64,000 nucleotides of DNA, taken from contig NZ_CP033922.1 of the NCBI RefSeq assembly GCF_003815715.1, forward strand, positions 4,946,001 to 5,010,000, in the 5' to 3' direction. Positions 36,093-45,086 of this stretch are shown piece by piece (position 1 is the first letter of the stretch; the number at the start of each line of letters is the position of its first letter). A program made the translations under genes and the position numbers. Below the pieces are notes generated by a model. The model did not search any database. It worked only from the letters and a program-made list of their open reading frames with translations, and had not been told where the DNA came from. The DNA is from Chryseobacterium sp. G0162 (GTDB lineage: Bacteria > Bacteroidota > Bacteroidia > Flavobacteriales > Weeksellaceae).

Positions 36093-36677
36093 ATGTTCGA
36101 TGTGCTACTGTCCCATATTCAGAATAAAGTTGAGATTAATGATGAACAGAAAGAGCTGATTCAGTCCTTTTTTACAGTCAAAAAATTGAAGAAAAAACAA
36201 TACCTACTACAGGAAGGAGATATTTGTAAATGTCTTTCATTTGTAAGCAAAGGATTGTTAAAGTCTTATTTTCCTGATGAAAAAGGAAATGAGCATATCA
36301 ATATGTTTGCTTTTGAAGGCTGGTGGATCTCCGATTTCAATAGTTTTATTCATCAGGAAAAAGCAGTTTTAAATATTGATGCGGTAGAAGATACTGAAAT
36401 ATTAATGATTACCTTGGAAAACTATGAGGAAATGATGCTGGAGATCCCCGCAATGGACCGTTATTTCAGAATTCTGTACCAAAACAGTCTCGTTACCAAG
36501 GATTATAGACTTATAGTGTACAATGGTTATACTGCTGAAGAAAAATACCTGCAACTGGCCCATAAAAATCCGGAAATGATTAAACGGGTTCCTCATAATC
36601 TCATCGCATCTTATCTTGGACTGGCTCCTGAAACCATAAGCAGGATCCGTAAAAAGAATTCCCTGAATAATACTTGA
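36093..36677 (+). CDS. Crp/Fnr-family transcriptional regulator
   Basis: 194 residues: beta-roll domain (about 15-115) and short C-terminal HTH (RVPHNLIASYLGLAPETISRIRKKN). It belongs to the same short-HTH type as the gene at 24558. It follows the PPC gene by 48 bases and precedes a PRISE reductase by 86. Two FNR-type palindromes (36674-36710) start within its stop codon, between it and the reductase, and could be its binding sites. It lacks the Cys set needed for an oxygen-sensing cluster. Confidence 0.88.
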   Translation: MFDVLLSHIQNKVEINDEQKELIQSFFTVKKLKKKQYLLQEGDICKCLSFVSKGLLKSYFPDEKGNEHINMFAFEGWWISDFNSFIHQEKAVLNIDAVEDTEILMITLENYEEMMLEIPAMDRYFRILYQNSLVTKDYRLIVYNGYTAEEKYLQLAHKNPEMIKRVPHNLIASYLGLAPETISRIRKKNSLNNT

Positions 36678-36710
36678 TTCAGATCAACTCAAATGCATGA
36701 TCCAGATCAA
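36674..36710. promoter_or_regulatory. Two FNR/Crp-type boxes upstream of the PRISE gene
   Basis: TTGATTCAGATCAA (36674-36687) is a perfect TTGAT-N4-ATCAA palindrome. ATGATCCAGATCAA (36697-36710) matches it at 9 of 10 defined bases; centres are 23 bases apart. They lie 54-90 bases before the reductase ATG. Confidence 0.55.
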
Positions 36711-36763
36711 GGGTATACGCCTGTATATGATCATAATTTTGCCATAGAATTTTTACAATACTC

Positions 36764-37840
36764 ATGGAAAATACAGAAAATATTGCATTGGTAGTAGGAG
36801 CTACCGGAATTACAGGGAGTAATCTGGCTGAAGAACTCATTGCACAGGGCTGGAAAACGTATGGGCTATCAAGAAATCCCAATAATTGCATTGCAGGTCT
36901 TCTTCCTGTAAAAGCAGATTTGTTGGATGAGCATAGTCTTATCGAAGCATTGGAGGGCATCTCTCCTACTCATGTTTATTTCACAACCTGGATGCGAAAT
37001 GATACGGAAGAAGAAAATATTCGGATCAACAGTATGCTTGTACGAAATCTGCTGAATATAGTATCTCCTAAGAAATCAGTTCAGCATGTGGCATTAGTTA
37101 CCGGATTAAAACATTACCTGGGGCCTTTCGAATCTTATGTTAAAGAAGGGAGATTACCGGAAACACCTGTTCGTGAAGAACATCCAAGACTTCCGCTTCC
37201 CAATTTTTATTATGCTCAGGAAGATGAAATTTATAAAGCGTCTGAAAGAGATGGTTTTACATGGAGTATTCATCGCCCTCACACCGTTGTAGGATATGCT
37301 GTTGGCAACTTAATGAATATTGCTGCAACCGTGGCAGTCTATGCCAGTATCTGTAAAGAAACAGGAAGGAAATTTATTTGGCCTGGATCTGAAGCACAAT
37401 GGAACGGGATTTCAGACATCACAGATGCTAAAATTCTGGCTGAACAATTAGTTTGGGCTTCCAACACAGAAACTGCAAAAAATCAAGCTTTCAATATTAC
37501 AAATGGAGAGGTTTTCCGATGGAAATGGCTTTGGAAAAGACTGGCAGATTGGTTTGGTATAGAAGCAGAAGGTTTCAACGGTACAATAAGACCGCTGGAA
37601 AAAGAGCTGGAAAACGATCAGAAAACTTGGAAAGTCATTGCTGAGAAGTATAGTCTGAAAGAGAAAAATTTAGACAGATTATCTTCGGCTTGGCATACCG
37701 ATTTAGACCTTGGCAGACCTCTTGAAGTGATGTGTGATCTGTCAAAAAGCAGGAAATTGGGCTTCACTGCCTATAAAAGGACAGAAGATTCTTTTATCGA
37801 AGTATTTGAAAGACTGCGCGCTGAAAATATAATTCCATAA
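36764..37840 (+). CDS. PRISE-type NAD(P)H-dependent reductase (SDR superfamily)
   Basis: 358 residues. Extended SDR of the progesterone-5-beta-reductase/iridoid-synthase-like (PRISE) group: nucleotide loop VVGATGITGSNLAEEL (about 10-25), the PRISE motif VTGLKHYLGPFE with the active-site Lys, and the FYYAQED stretch carrying the catalytic Tyr, followed by SIHRPHTVVGY. Such enzymes reduce activated double bonds of enones. Preceded by two FNR-type boxes and a Crp/Fnr gene, which may link it to that regulator. Physiological substrate unknown. Confidence 0.88.
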   Translation: MENTENIALVVGATGITGSNLAEELIAQGWKTYGLSRNPNNCIAGLLPVKADLLDEHSLIEALEGISPTHVYFTTWMRNDTEEENIRINSMLVRNLLNIVSPKKSVQHVALVTGLKHYLGPFESYVKEGRLPETPVREEHPRLPLPNFYYAQEDEIYKASERDGFTWSIHRPHTVVGYAVGNLMNIAATVAVYASICKETGRKFIWPGSEAQWNGISDITDAKILAEQLVWASNTETAKNQAFNITNGEVFRWKWLWKRLADWFGIEAEGFNGTIRPLEKELENDQKTWKVIAEKYSLKEKNLDRLSSAWHTDLDLGRPLEVMCDLSKSRKLGFTAYKRTEDSFIEVFERLRAENIIP

Positions 37841-37866
37841 TTACGGGGAAATACAATCGCTACGAC

Positions 37867-37891
37867 TGCACGAATTATTTTTATTCGTGCA
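37867..37891 (+). terminator. Perfect hairpin after the PRISE gene (terminator or repeat)
   Basis: TGCACGAAT and ATTCGTGCA flank the loop TATTTTT. It lies 26 bases past the stop and is followed by TTTGTTGC. The ACGAAT/ATTCGTG words also belong to the intergenic repeat family. The rest of the gap to 38113 shows no gene. Confidence 0.5.
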
Positions 37892-38113
37892 TTTGTTGCA
37901 ATTATAAAACCAGTATTCAACCTTTATGACCAATAAAATATTCACAGCTTAAAAATATTTCTAACAATGTAAGCTTCTTTACATTTTTCTATTTTCCAGC
38001 ACAAAGCATTTCACCCAATTTTATTTTGATATAGCAATAAATAATAATAAAATTAACAGTTTATCGTAAATTGGTTAAGTTTTTGAAGAAGTGTATACAA
38101 ACCAATCACACCA

Positions 38114-39136
38114 TTGAAGTTAATCACATTTACCAAAAAAGGAATTTATTGTCCTCAAGGGAAATTCTACATAGATCCCTGGAGGCCTGTGGATTTGGCA
38201 GTTATCTCCCATGGACATGCCGATCATGCCCGTTGGGGAATGAAGAAATACCTTTGCCATCATTTTACCAAACCTATTCTGTATCAAAGAATTGGAAGTG
38301 ATATAGAATGTCAGGGGGTAGAATATGGAGAGAAGACCAATATCAACGGCGTTCAGGTTTCATTACATCCTGCCGGACATATTATTGGCTCTGCTCAGAT
38401 ACGATTAGAGTATAAAGGATTTGTAACGGTAATTTCCGGAGATTATAAAGTTCAGGATGATGGTCTCAGCACTCCTTTTGAGCTGGTTAGATGTAATGAG
38501 TTTGTTACAGAAAGTACTTTTGGGCTGCCCGTTTATAATTGGTTAGAGATTGACGATTTAAATAAAAAACTGCAGAATTGGGTATTGAAAAATCAGGAAA
38601 ACAGCAAAACTTCAGTATTCGTTGGATATTCACTTGGAAAGTCCCAACGAATTATGAAAGCTGTAGAAGGATTAGGCAAAATATATGTTCATTATTCTAT
38701 CGGGAAGTTAAATGAAGCCTTTGAAAATGTAGGAATAGATCTTCCCGAATATACCATTGCCGATTTTAAAGAACGTCCAAAAGAAATGGAACATGAAATT
38801 GTCATTGTTCCTCCCCCTTTGCTGGATAGTAATATAATCAAAAAAATCCCCGATTCTGCCACTGCAATATGCTCAGGATGGATGCAGGTTCGAGGAGCCA
38901 GACGATGGCGAAGTGCCGATGCAGGTTTTGCCATGAGCGATCATGCCGATTGGAAAGGACTTCTGCAAACTGTAAAAGCTACAGAGGCTGAACTCGTACA
39001 CGTTACCCATGGACAGACAGAAATATTTTCAAAATATCTGAACGAAATTGGAATTAACGCAGATGTGATAGAAACGCTGTTTGGTGAAGATGAAGAAGTA
39101 TCTGAAAAAGAAACTATTGAAAATCCAGAGCTATGA
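38114..39136 (+). CDS. Ligase-associated DNA exonuclease (metallo-beta-lactamase/beta-CASP-like)
   Basis: 340 residues starting at a TTG (38114-38116); the resulting N-terminus MKLITFTKKGIYCPQGKFYI matches the family start, so I accept TTG. HxHxDH motif at residues 33-38 (SHGHADH), later VISGDYKVQDDG and VTHGQTE. It belongs to the Snm1/Pso2-like exonucleases encoded beside ATP-dependent DNA ligases in bacteria. Its stop overlaps the ligase start by 4 bases. Predicted to process DNA ends for repair with the ligase. Confidence 0.92.
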   Translation: MKLITFTKKGIYCPQGKFYIDPWRPVDLAVISHGHADHARWGMKKYLCHHFTKPILYQRIGSDIECQGVEYGEKTNINGVQVSLHPAGHIIGSAQIRLEYKGFVTVISGDYKVQDDGLSTPFELVRCNEFVTESTFGLPVYNWLEIDDLNKKLQNWVLKNQENSKTSVFVGYSLGKSQRIMKAVEGLGKIYVHYSIGKLNEAFENVGIDLPEYTIADFKERPKEMEHEIVIVPPPLLDSNIIKKIPDSATAICSGWMQVRGARRWRSADAGFAMSDHADWKGLLQTVKATEAELVHVTHGQTEIFSKYLNEIGINADVIETLFGEDEEVSEKETIENPEL

Positions 39137-40713
39137 GACATTTCGCAGATCTTATCAACGCTTTGGAAACCACCAATAAAACCAATGCTAAAATTGTTGC
39201 CATCATTGATTATCTGGAGCGTGCTCCGGATGAAGATAAGGTATGGTTTATTGCTCTATTTACAGGAAAAAGACCCAAAAGGAATGTCAATACTAACTTG
39301 ATGAAGGAATGGGCATTGGAAATTACAGAACTTCCTTTCTGGCTCTTTCAGGAAAGTTATTCCTCAGTCGGAGATCTTGGAGAAACAATTTCTTTGATTC
39401 TTCCACCACCGGAAGAAAAGATTGAACGAAGCCTTTCCCAATGGATGAAGGATATTATGGCGTTAAAGGAGAAAAATGAGACAGAAAAGAAAGAATTTGT
39501 GCTCCATTCATGGAATGGTCTGGATTATACAGAACGTTTGATTTTCAATAAATTAATAGGCGGAAGTTTTAGAATCGGTGTATCAGATAAGACGCTGATT
39601 AATGCATTGAGTAAATTTTCAGGTCAGGAATCCAGTACATTGACCCACAGTTTAATGGGGAAATGGCAGCCTGATGAAGTTTCATTTAAAGAATTAATTT
39701 CCGCTGAAAATATAAATCCTGATAATTCCAAACCTTATCCTTTTTGTCTGGCTTATCCACTTGAAAAGCAATTGGAAGAATTAGGAAAACCTGATGAATG
39801 GCTGGTAGAATATAAATGGGACGGCATCCGTGGACAGATCATCCGGAGAAATGATGAAGTGTTTATATGGTCCAGAGGTGAAGAATTAGTCACTGAACAG
39901 TTTCCTGAAATTGCGGAAGTTGTAAAAGCAATGAAAGGTAATTTTGTTTTAGATGGAGAAATACTTGCGGTGAAGGAAGGTAAAGTTTTAAATTTTAATG
40001 AATTACAAAAAAGATTAAACAGAAAAACTTTAACTAAAAAAATGCTCTCGGAAATTCCAATTGAAGTATTTGCTTATGACTTATTGGAACTTGAAAATCA
40101 CGATGTAAGAGATAAGCCAGTGTCAGCCAGAAGAGCTATGCTGGAAGAATTACTGTTGAATGAAAAACCTGAAAACATCCTACTTTCCCAGACCATAGAT
40201 TTTGAAAAATGGGATGAATTGAATGAGATCAGGGAAAATTCAAGAAGTGTGAACAGTGAAGGGCTCATGTTAAAACAAAAAAACTCACCTTACCATGCAG
40301 GCCGGAAAAAAGGCGATTGGTGGAAATGGAAAATCAACCCTTTTACCATTGATGCCGTTCTGATCTATGCTCAAAAAGGCAGTGGAAGGCGAAGTGCTTA
40401 TTATACAGATTATACTTTTGCTGTAAAAAATGAAGACAAATTGGTAACTATTGCCAAAGCTTATTCAGGATTAACAGACAAGGAAATTATGGAGGTCAGC
40501 AAATTTGTAACAAAGAATGCGATTGAGAAATTTGGTCCAGTACGAACTGTAAAAGCAGAGCTGGTTTTTGAAATTGCCTTTGAAGGCATCGGTTTCAGTA
40601 ACCGGCACAAAAGTGGTGTAGCACTTCGGTTTCCAAGAATTGTAAGATGGCGGAAAGATAAGACGGTAGATGAAATTGATAACCTGGAAGAAATTAAAAA
40701 ATTAATACAATAA
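39133..40713 (+). CDS. ATP-dependent DNA ligase of the ligase-associated repair cluster
   Basis: 526 residues. N-terminal DNA-binding domain (1 to about 200), adenylation domain with the AMP-acceptor Lys228 in EYKWDGIRG, motif III-like VLDGEILAV, motif IV in SEGLMLKQ, motif V WWKWKINP, and C-terminal OB domain (about 410-526, with FGPVRTVKAELVFEIAFEGI). Resembles archaeal-type single-chain ligases. Overlaps the exonuclease gene by 4 bases and is separated by one base from the helicase GTG. Seals nicks in a damage-response pathway; the main NAD+-dependent LigA would be elsewhere. Confidence 0.94.
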   Translation: MRHFADLINALETTNKTNAKIVAIIDYLERAPDEDKVWFIALFTGKRPKRNVNTNLMKEWALEITELPFWLFQESYSSVGDLGETISLILPPPEEKIERSLSQWMKDIMALKEKNETEKKEFVLHSWNGLDYTERLIFNKLIGGSFRIGVSDKTLINALSKFSGQESSTLTHSLMGKWQPDEVSFKELISAENINPDNSKPYPFCLAYPLEKQLEELGKPDEWLVEYKWDGIRGQIIRRNDEVFIWSRGEELVTEQFPEIAEVVKAMKGNFVLDGEILAVKEGKVLNFNELQKRLNRKTLTKKMLSEIPIEVFAYDLLELENHDVRDKPVSARRAMLEELLLNEKPENILLSQTIDFEKWDELNEIRENSRSVNSEGLMLKQKNSPYHAGRKKGDWWKWKINPFTIDAVLIYAQKGSGRRSAYYTDYTFAVKNEDKLVTIAKAYSGLTDKEIMEVSKFVTKNAIEKFGPVRTVKAELVFEIAFEGIGFSNRHKSGVALRFPRIVRWRKDKTVDEIDNLEEIKKLIQ

Positions 40714-40714
40714 C

Positions 40715-43147
40715 GTGACAGCTTTTGAACATACCAACGGATTTACCATCATTCAGCAATGGATGAAGGATAAGGGCATCTCCCCTTTTAAATTTCAGAC
40801 TGATACATGACGGAAATTTGGGAGTGGGTATAGCGGTATGGTGGTAGCTCCTACAGGATTCGGAAAAACTTTTTCTGTTTTTTTAGCATTAATCTCGGAC
40901 TTTTTAAACCATCCTGACAACTATAAAAAAGGATTGAAAATGATCTGGATCACTCCCCTTCGATCTTTATCCAAAGATATTGCTAAAGCAATGCAGGAAG
41001 CGATGGATGAGATCGGCATTGATTGGGTAGTTGGAGTAAGAAATGGAGATACAGATCCTAAAGTAAGACAGCAACAGGTCAGAAAAATGCCTGAAATTCT
41101 TGTTGTAACGCCTGAAAGCCTGCACCTTCTGTTGGCTCAGAAAAATCATGAAACTTTTTTCAGGGAGATGAAATGCATTGTTGTAGATGAATGGCATGAA
41201 TTGTTAGGTTCAAAACGCGGGGTTATGGTAGAATTGGGAATATCACAACTCAGAAAGTACGTACCGAAAATGCAGATTTGGGGAATTACGGCTACCATTG
41301 GAAACCTGGAGGAAGCAATGGACGTGCTGATTCCTTATGATATTAAAAAAACAAAAATAACGGCCAAAGAACAAAAAAAGATTGATATTATTCCTGTTTT
41401 TCCGGATGAAATTGAAATACTACCGTGGGCCGGGCATCTTGGACACAAGCTTGCAGATAAAGTAGTGCCTATTATTCTTGATTCAAAATCCACCATTGTT
41501 TTTACCAATACCAGAAGCCAGAGTGAGATGTGGTATCAGTTACTTTTAGATGCTTATCCGGATTTTGCGGGTCAAATTGCCATTCATCACAGTTCCATCG
41601 ATGCTCATTTAAGAATCTGGATTGAAGAAAATCTAAGTTCCGGAAAATTAAAAGCGGTTGTTTCCACTTCTTCATTAGATTTAGGAATAGATTTTAAACC
41701 CGTTGACACCGTCATTCAAGTGGGCTCAGCAAAAGGAGTCGCCAGGTTTCTTCAGCGGGCAGGCCGTAGTGGTCACTCCCCTTTTGAAACCTCCAAAATC
41801 TATTGTGTACCCACCCACTCTTTAGAATTAATCGAAGTTTCTGCTTTAAAAGAAGCCGTCAAACAAAAAGTAGTAGAACCCAGAGATCCACAGGTGCTGT
41901 GTTTTGATGTGCTGGTTCAGTTTCTCATGACTTTGGCCGTAGGAAATGGTTTTTATCCTGATGAGCTATATGAAAGGATTAAAAAAGTATATGCCTTTCA
42001 GGAAATAATGGATGAAGAATGGAAAAGTATTCTTGAATTTCTCACCACCGGTGGCAGTGTTTTAAAAAACTATGAAGAATTCCATAAAATTGAGATTATG
42101 GAAGATGGATTATATAAAGTGACCTCCCGAAAAATAGCCATGCTTCACCGGATGAATATGGGAGTGATTGTAAGTGATGCCATGCTCAAAGTTAAGTTTA
42201 TTTCCGGTGGCTATATTGGAATGGTTGAAGAATATTTTATATCCAAACTGAAAAAAGAAGAGAAATTCATTCTGGCAGGAAGAACTCTTGAAGTGGCGAT
42301 GATTAAAGACATGACTGTTTATGTGAGATCAGCTAAAGGAAAAGCTTTGGTTCCGAGTTATCTTGGTGGAAGGCTGCCTTTAAGTTCCGATCTTGGGCAT
42401 TTTTTGAGAGAGAAACTTTCGCATGCTTTAAATCCAAAAGCTTCAGAAAAAGAATTAAAGTTCCTGCATCCGCTGCTGGTGAATCAGGAGGAGAATTCTC
42501 ATATTCCAAAGGATGATGAATTTTTGGTCGAAATGATTAAAAACCGCGAAGGCTATCATCTGTTTATGTATCCTTTTGAAGGTCGTCTGGTCCATGAGGT
42601 AATGGCAGCTTTGATTGCCTTTCGAATCTCAAAACTGGTTCCTATTTCCTTTTCAATGGCGATGAATGATTACGGATTTGAATTATTCAGTGATAAGGAA
42701 ATTCCGTTGAATGAAGAAAATATTCAGCAAATAGTAACCAGAGATAATCTCATGAATGATGTGATTGCCAGTATCAATTCTGCAGAAATGGCAAGGAGAA
42801 AATTCAGAGATATCGCCGTGATTTCAGGAATGGTGATTCAAAATTATGCAGGTAAGCAACGATCCAATAAATCATTACAGAGTTCGGCAGGGTTGATTTT
42901 TAAAGTGCTGGAAGATTACGATTCCAGTCATTTTTTAATCAAACAGGCCTATACAGAAGTTTTTAATATGCAACTTCAGGAACAGAGGCTCGTGGAAGCT
43001 TTTAAAAGAATTGAAAAATCCAGAATTATTTTAAAACATTCCCGTTCCTTTACCCCTTTAAGTTTCCCAATCAAGGTTGACAGTCTTAGACAGACCCTTT
43101 CCAGTGAAGGTTTGGATGCAAGAATTAAAAGAATGCTGAAGCTTTGA
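40715..43147 (+). pseudogene. Ligase-associated Lhr-like DEXH helicase, interrupted by an in-frame TGA
   Basis: The full frame runs from GTG 40715, one base after the ligase stop, for 810 codons, the normal family length. Codon 32 is TGA (40808-40810), where the flanking sequence (FQTDT-stop-RKFGSGYSGMVVAPTG) is otherwise intact and relatives have Trp (TGG). From the ATG at 40838 the frame is open to 43147 with all motifs: Walker A APTGFGKT, VDEWHELLG (DEXH), ITATIGN, SSLDLGIDF and QRAGRSGH, then the long Lhr C-terminal region. A start at 40838 would give 769 residues lacking the Q-motif region just before Walker A. No GTG, TTG or ATG lies between the TGA and 40838. Either a recent nonsense mutation or a sequencing error. 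Confidence 0.8.
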
Positions 43148-43268
43148 AACGAATTGATACATGATGATTATCAGGTCTCAACGGTAAAAAAATGTCCTTT
43201 TTATAATTAAAAGCTTTTAATAAGTTCGTAACTTAGAGTATCTCTTATAAGAGTAAAATATTAAAATA

Positions 43269-43880
43269 ATGGCAAAATTGTTTTTGGTCCGTCACGGACA
43301 GTCACTTTGGAATCTTGAAAACAGATTCACAGGTTGGCAGGATATCGATATTACAGAAACGGGAATTGAAGAAGCAAAAAATGCAGGAATTGCCTTAAAA
43401 AAAGAAAAAATAGACATTGCCTTCACCTCAGTCTTACTCAGAGCCAAACATACTCTTTCTATTATCCTAGATGAAATAGGAAAACCCAATATCCCTATTG
43501 TCATGGATAAAGCTTTGAATGAACGTTCTTATGGAAATCTTGAAGGGCTTAATAAAGCAGAAACCGCATTGAAATACGGAGAAGAGCAGGTTCATACCTG
43601 GCGTCGGTCTTTTGATGTAGTTCCACCAGGTGGCGAAAGCCTTAAAGATACTTATAACAGGGTGATTCCTTATTTTGAAAAAGAAATTACCCCTTTGTTG
43701 AAACAAGGTGAAAATGTATTGATTGTTGCCCACGGCAATAGCCTCCGCGCACTCATCATGTACCTGGAACACTTATCTCCTGACGAAATTCTGGAAAGAG
43801 AAATTGCAACGGGAGTTCCAATCACTTATATTTTTGATGAAAAATTTCATGTAAGCAGAAGAGAGAATAATTATTATTAG
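43269..43880 (+). CDS. gpmA: 2,3-bisphosphoglycerate-dependent phosphoglycerate mutase
   Basis: Interconverts 3- and 2-phosphoglycerate in glycolysis. 203 residues, shorter than the 230-250 of E. coli GpmA but with all active-site parts: VRHGQSLWNLENRFTGWQD with phospho-His9, RAKHTLSII, LNERSYGNLEGLNKAE (acid Glu), VVPPGGESLKDT and VAHGNSLRALI. It sits in the middle of the ligase-associated repair cluster, between the helicase and PdeM, with its own 120-base upstream gap, so it probably has its own promoter. Confidence 0.94.
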   Translation: MAKLFLVRHGQSLWNLENRFTGWQDIDITETGIEEAKNAGIALKKEKIDIAFTSVLLRAKHTLSIILDEIGKPNIPIVMDKALNERSYGNLEGLNKAETALKYGEEQVHTWRRSFDVVPPGGESLKDTYNRVIPYFEKEITPLLKQGENVLIVAHGNSLRALIMYLEHLSPDEILEREIATGVPITYIFDEKFHVSRRENNYY

Positions 43881-43935
43881 AGCAATCTTTTGTAAGAAAA
43901 CTTAAACTTTAACCCCAACCTTTACTTGATTCACC

Positions 43936-44580
43936 GTGTTTATAGCCATTAAAGAAATTATCATTCAAAATGATATCTTTATCCTTACTAATCAGCGTGC
44001 TGTATTTTGGAAAAAAGAAAAAGCCTTAATTCTTTCTGATCTTCATATTGGTAAGACAGCCCATTTTCGTAAAAATGGTATTGCGGTGGCCAATCATATT
44101 ATGAAAAGTGATCTGGAAAGATTATCTGCATTGATTGAATATTTCAATCCGGAAAAGTTTATCGTGGTAGGAGACTTGCTTCATGCTGGTGACAATTCTG
44201 ATGTGGATGAGTTTTGCCGATGGAGAAATCAATATCCCAGCTTGCAATTTTTTCTTATTGAGGGAAATCATGACCGTCTTTCAAAATCTTTAGAGAAAAA
44301 ACTCTGTCTGGATTTTAAAGCATCTTTATTAGAATTGAGCGTATTTACATTGATTCATGATTTTGATAAAGAAAGAACCGGCTTTCAGATTACAGGTCAT
44401 ATTCATCCTGGAATTGTTTTAAACTCGGCGGTAAAAAGGATCAGGCTTCCCTGCTTTGCACTGAGTGAAAACCAGTTATTACTTCCTGCATTTAGTGAAT
44501 TTACAGGCCTGGATACTAAAAATCTGCCTAAGAAAAGTAAGTTTTTTGTGTTTACAGATGCTGAGATCTATGAAGTTTGA
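43936..44580 (+). CDS. pdeM: Ligase-associated metallophosphoesterase/endonuclease PdeM
   Basis: 214 residues from a GTG at 43936. Calcineurin-like phosphoesterase: ALILSDLHIGKTAHFRKNG (motif 1, about 33-51), VVGDLLHAGDNSD, EGNHDR and TGHIHPGI complete the di-metal site. It is the MRE11-like endonuclease that accompanies the exonuclease, ligase and helicase in many bacteria. Separated from that group here by gpmA. There is no Shine-Dalgarno sequence; no ATG fits better than the GTG. Confidence 0.9.
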   Translation: MFIAIKEIIIQNDIFILTNQRAVFWKKEKALILSDLHIGKTAHFRKNGIAVANHIMKSDLERLSALIEYFNPEKFIVVGDLLHAGDNSDVDEFCRWRNQYPSLQFFLIEGNHDRLSKSLEKKLCLDFKASLLELSVFTLIHDFDKERTGFQITGHIHPGIVLNSAVKRIRLPCFALSENQLLLPAFSEFTGLDTKNLPKKSKFFVFTDAEIYEV

Positions 44581-44684
44581 TTTTTCTTACAGTCAAAGAA
44601 TTATCCGTTCATAAAAACGTAAAATAAATAGCAAAATATCACTTACTAATTAGTATTTTTACCCCTTAATATAAAACAATTACC

Positions 44685-44915
44685 ATGAAAAAACTAGTTA
44701 TTTTAGCGGCAAGTACTGCTATCATATTTACACTTAATTCCTGCACTTCTGAACGAGATGAGAATATTACTCCGAAAGAAGCAATCATGAAAACTGATGC
44801 TTTAAATCGACAAGGGATGAAAATAGAATCATCCACTTCTAAAATTACACCCCCCATCCAAGGTGATAATCCAGACGATACCATCGATCCAACAAAACCA
44901 GACAGACCTAGATAA
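44685..44915 (+). CDS. Small Cys-lipoprotein
   Basis: 76 residues. The lipoprotein signal peptide MKKLVILAASTAIIFTLNSC is complete: basic start, hydrophobic core, lipobox LNSC. The mature 57 residues are hydrophilic, with a Pro/Asp-rich tail (DNPDDTIDPTKPDRPR). No known domain. The next codon context after Cys (TSERDE) carries no clear surface-export signal. Probably monocistronic, followed by a strong terminator. Confidence 0.7.
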   Translation: MKKLVILAASTAIIFTLNSCTSERDENITPKEAIMKTDALNRQGMKIESSTSKITPPIQGDNPDDTIDPTKPDRPR

Positions 44916-45015
44916 TAGAATCATATCATTAGCTTAGTCAAATCAACTTGTTAATTTCTTCTTTGCCTCCGTAATATGAAATTATAAGATTAAGATTTTG
45001 CGTCTGATTACAATA

Positions 45016-45046
45016 AATCAGGGTAGATTTTCGATCTACCCTGATT
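45016..45046. terminator. Terminator between the lipoprotein and nitrilase genes
   Basis: A 13-bp perfect stem, AATCAGGGTAGAT/ATCTACCCTGATT with loop TTTCG. It serves convergent transcripts. Confidence 0.75.
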
Positions 45047-45086
45047 CCTTTATTACATCTTCATTTTTCTATCATAAAATAATTAT

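Noticed and set aside
40808..40810. TGA in the helicase as a recoded selenocysteine or Trp codon
   Set aside because: Relatives have Trp here, not Cys; no stem-loop of the selenocysteine type follows; and many genes in the window end with TGA, so TGA is a normal stop.
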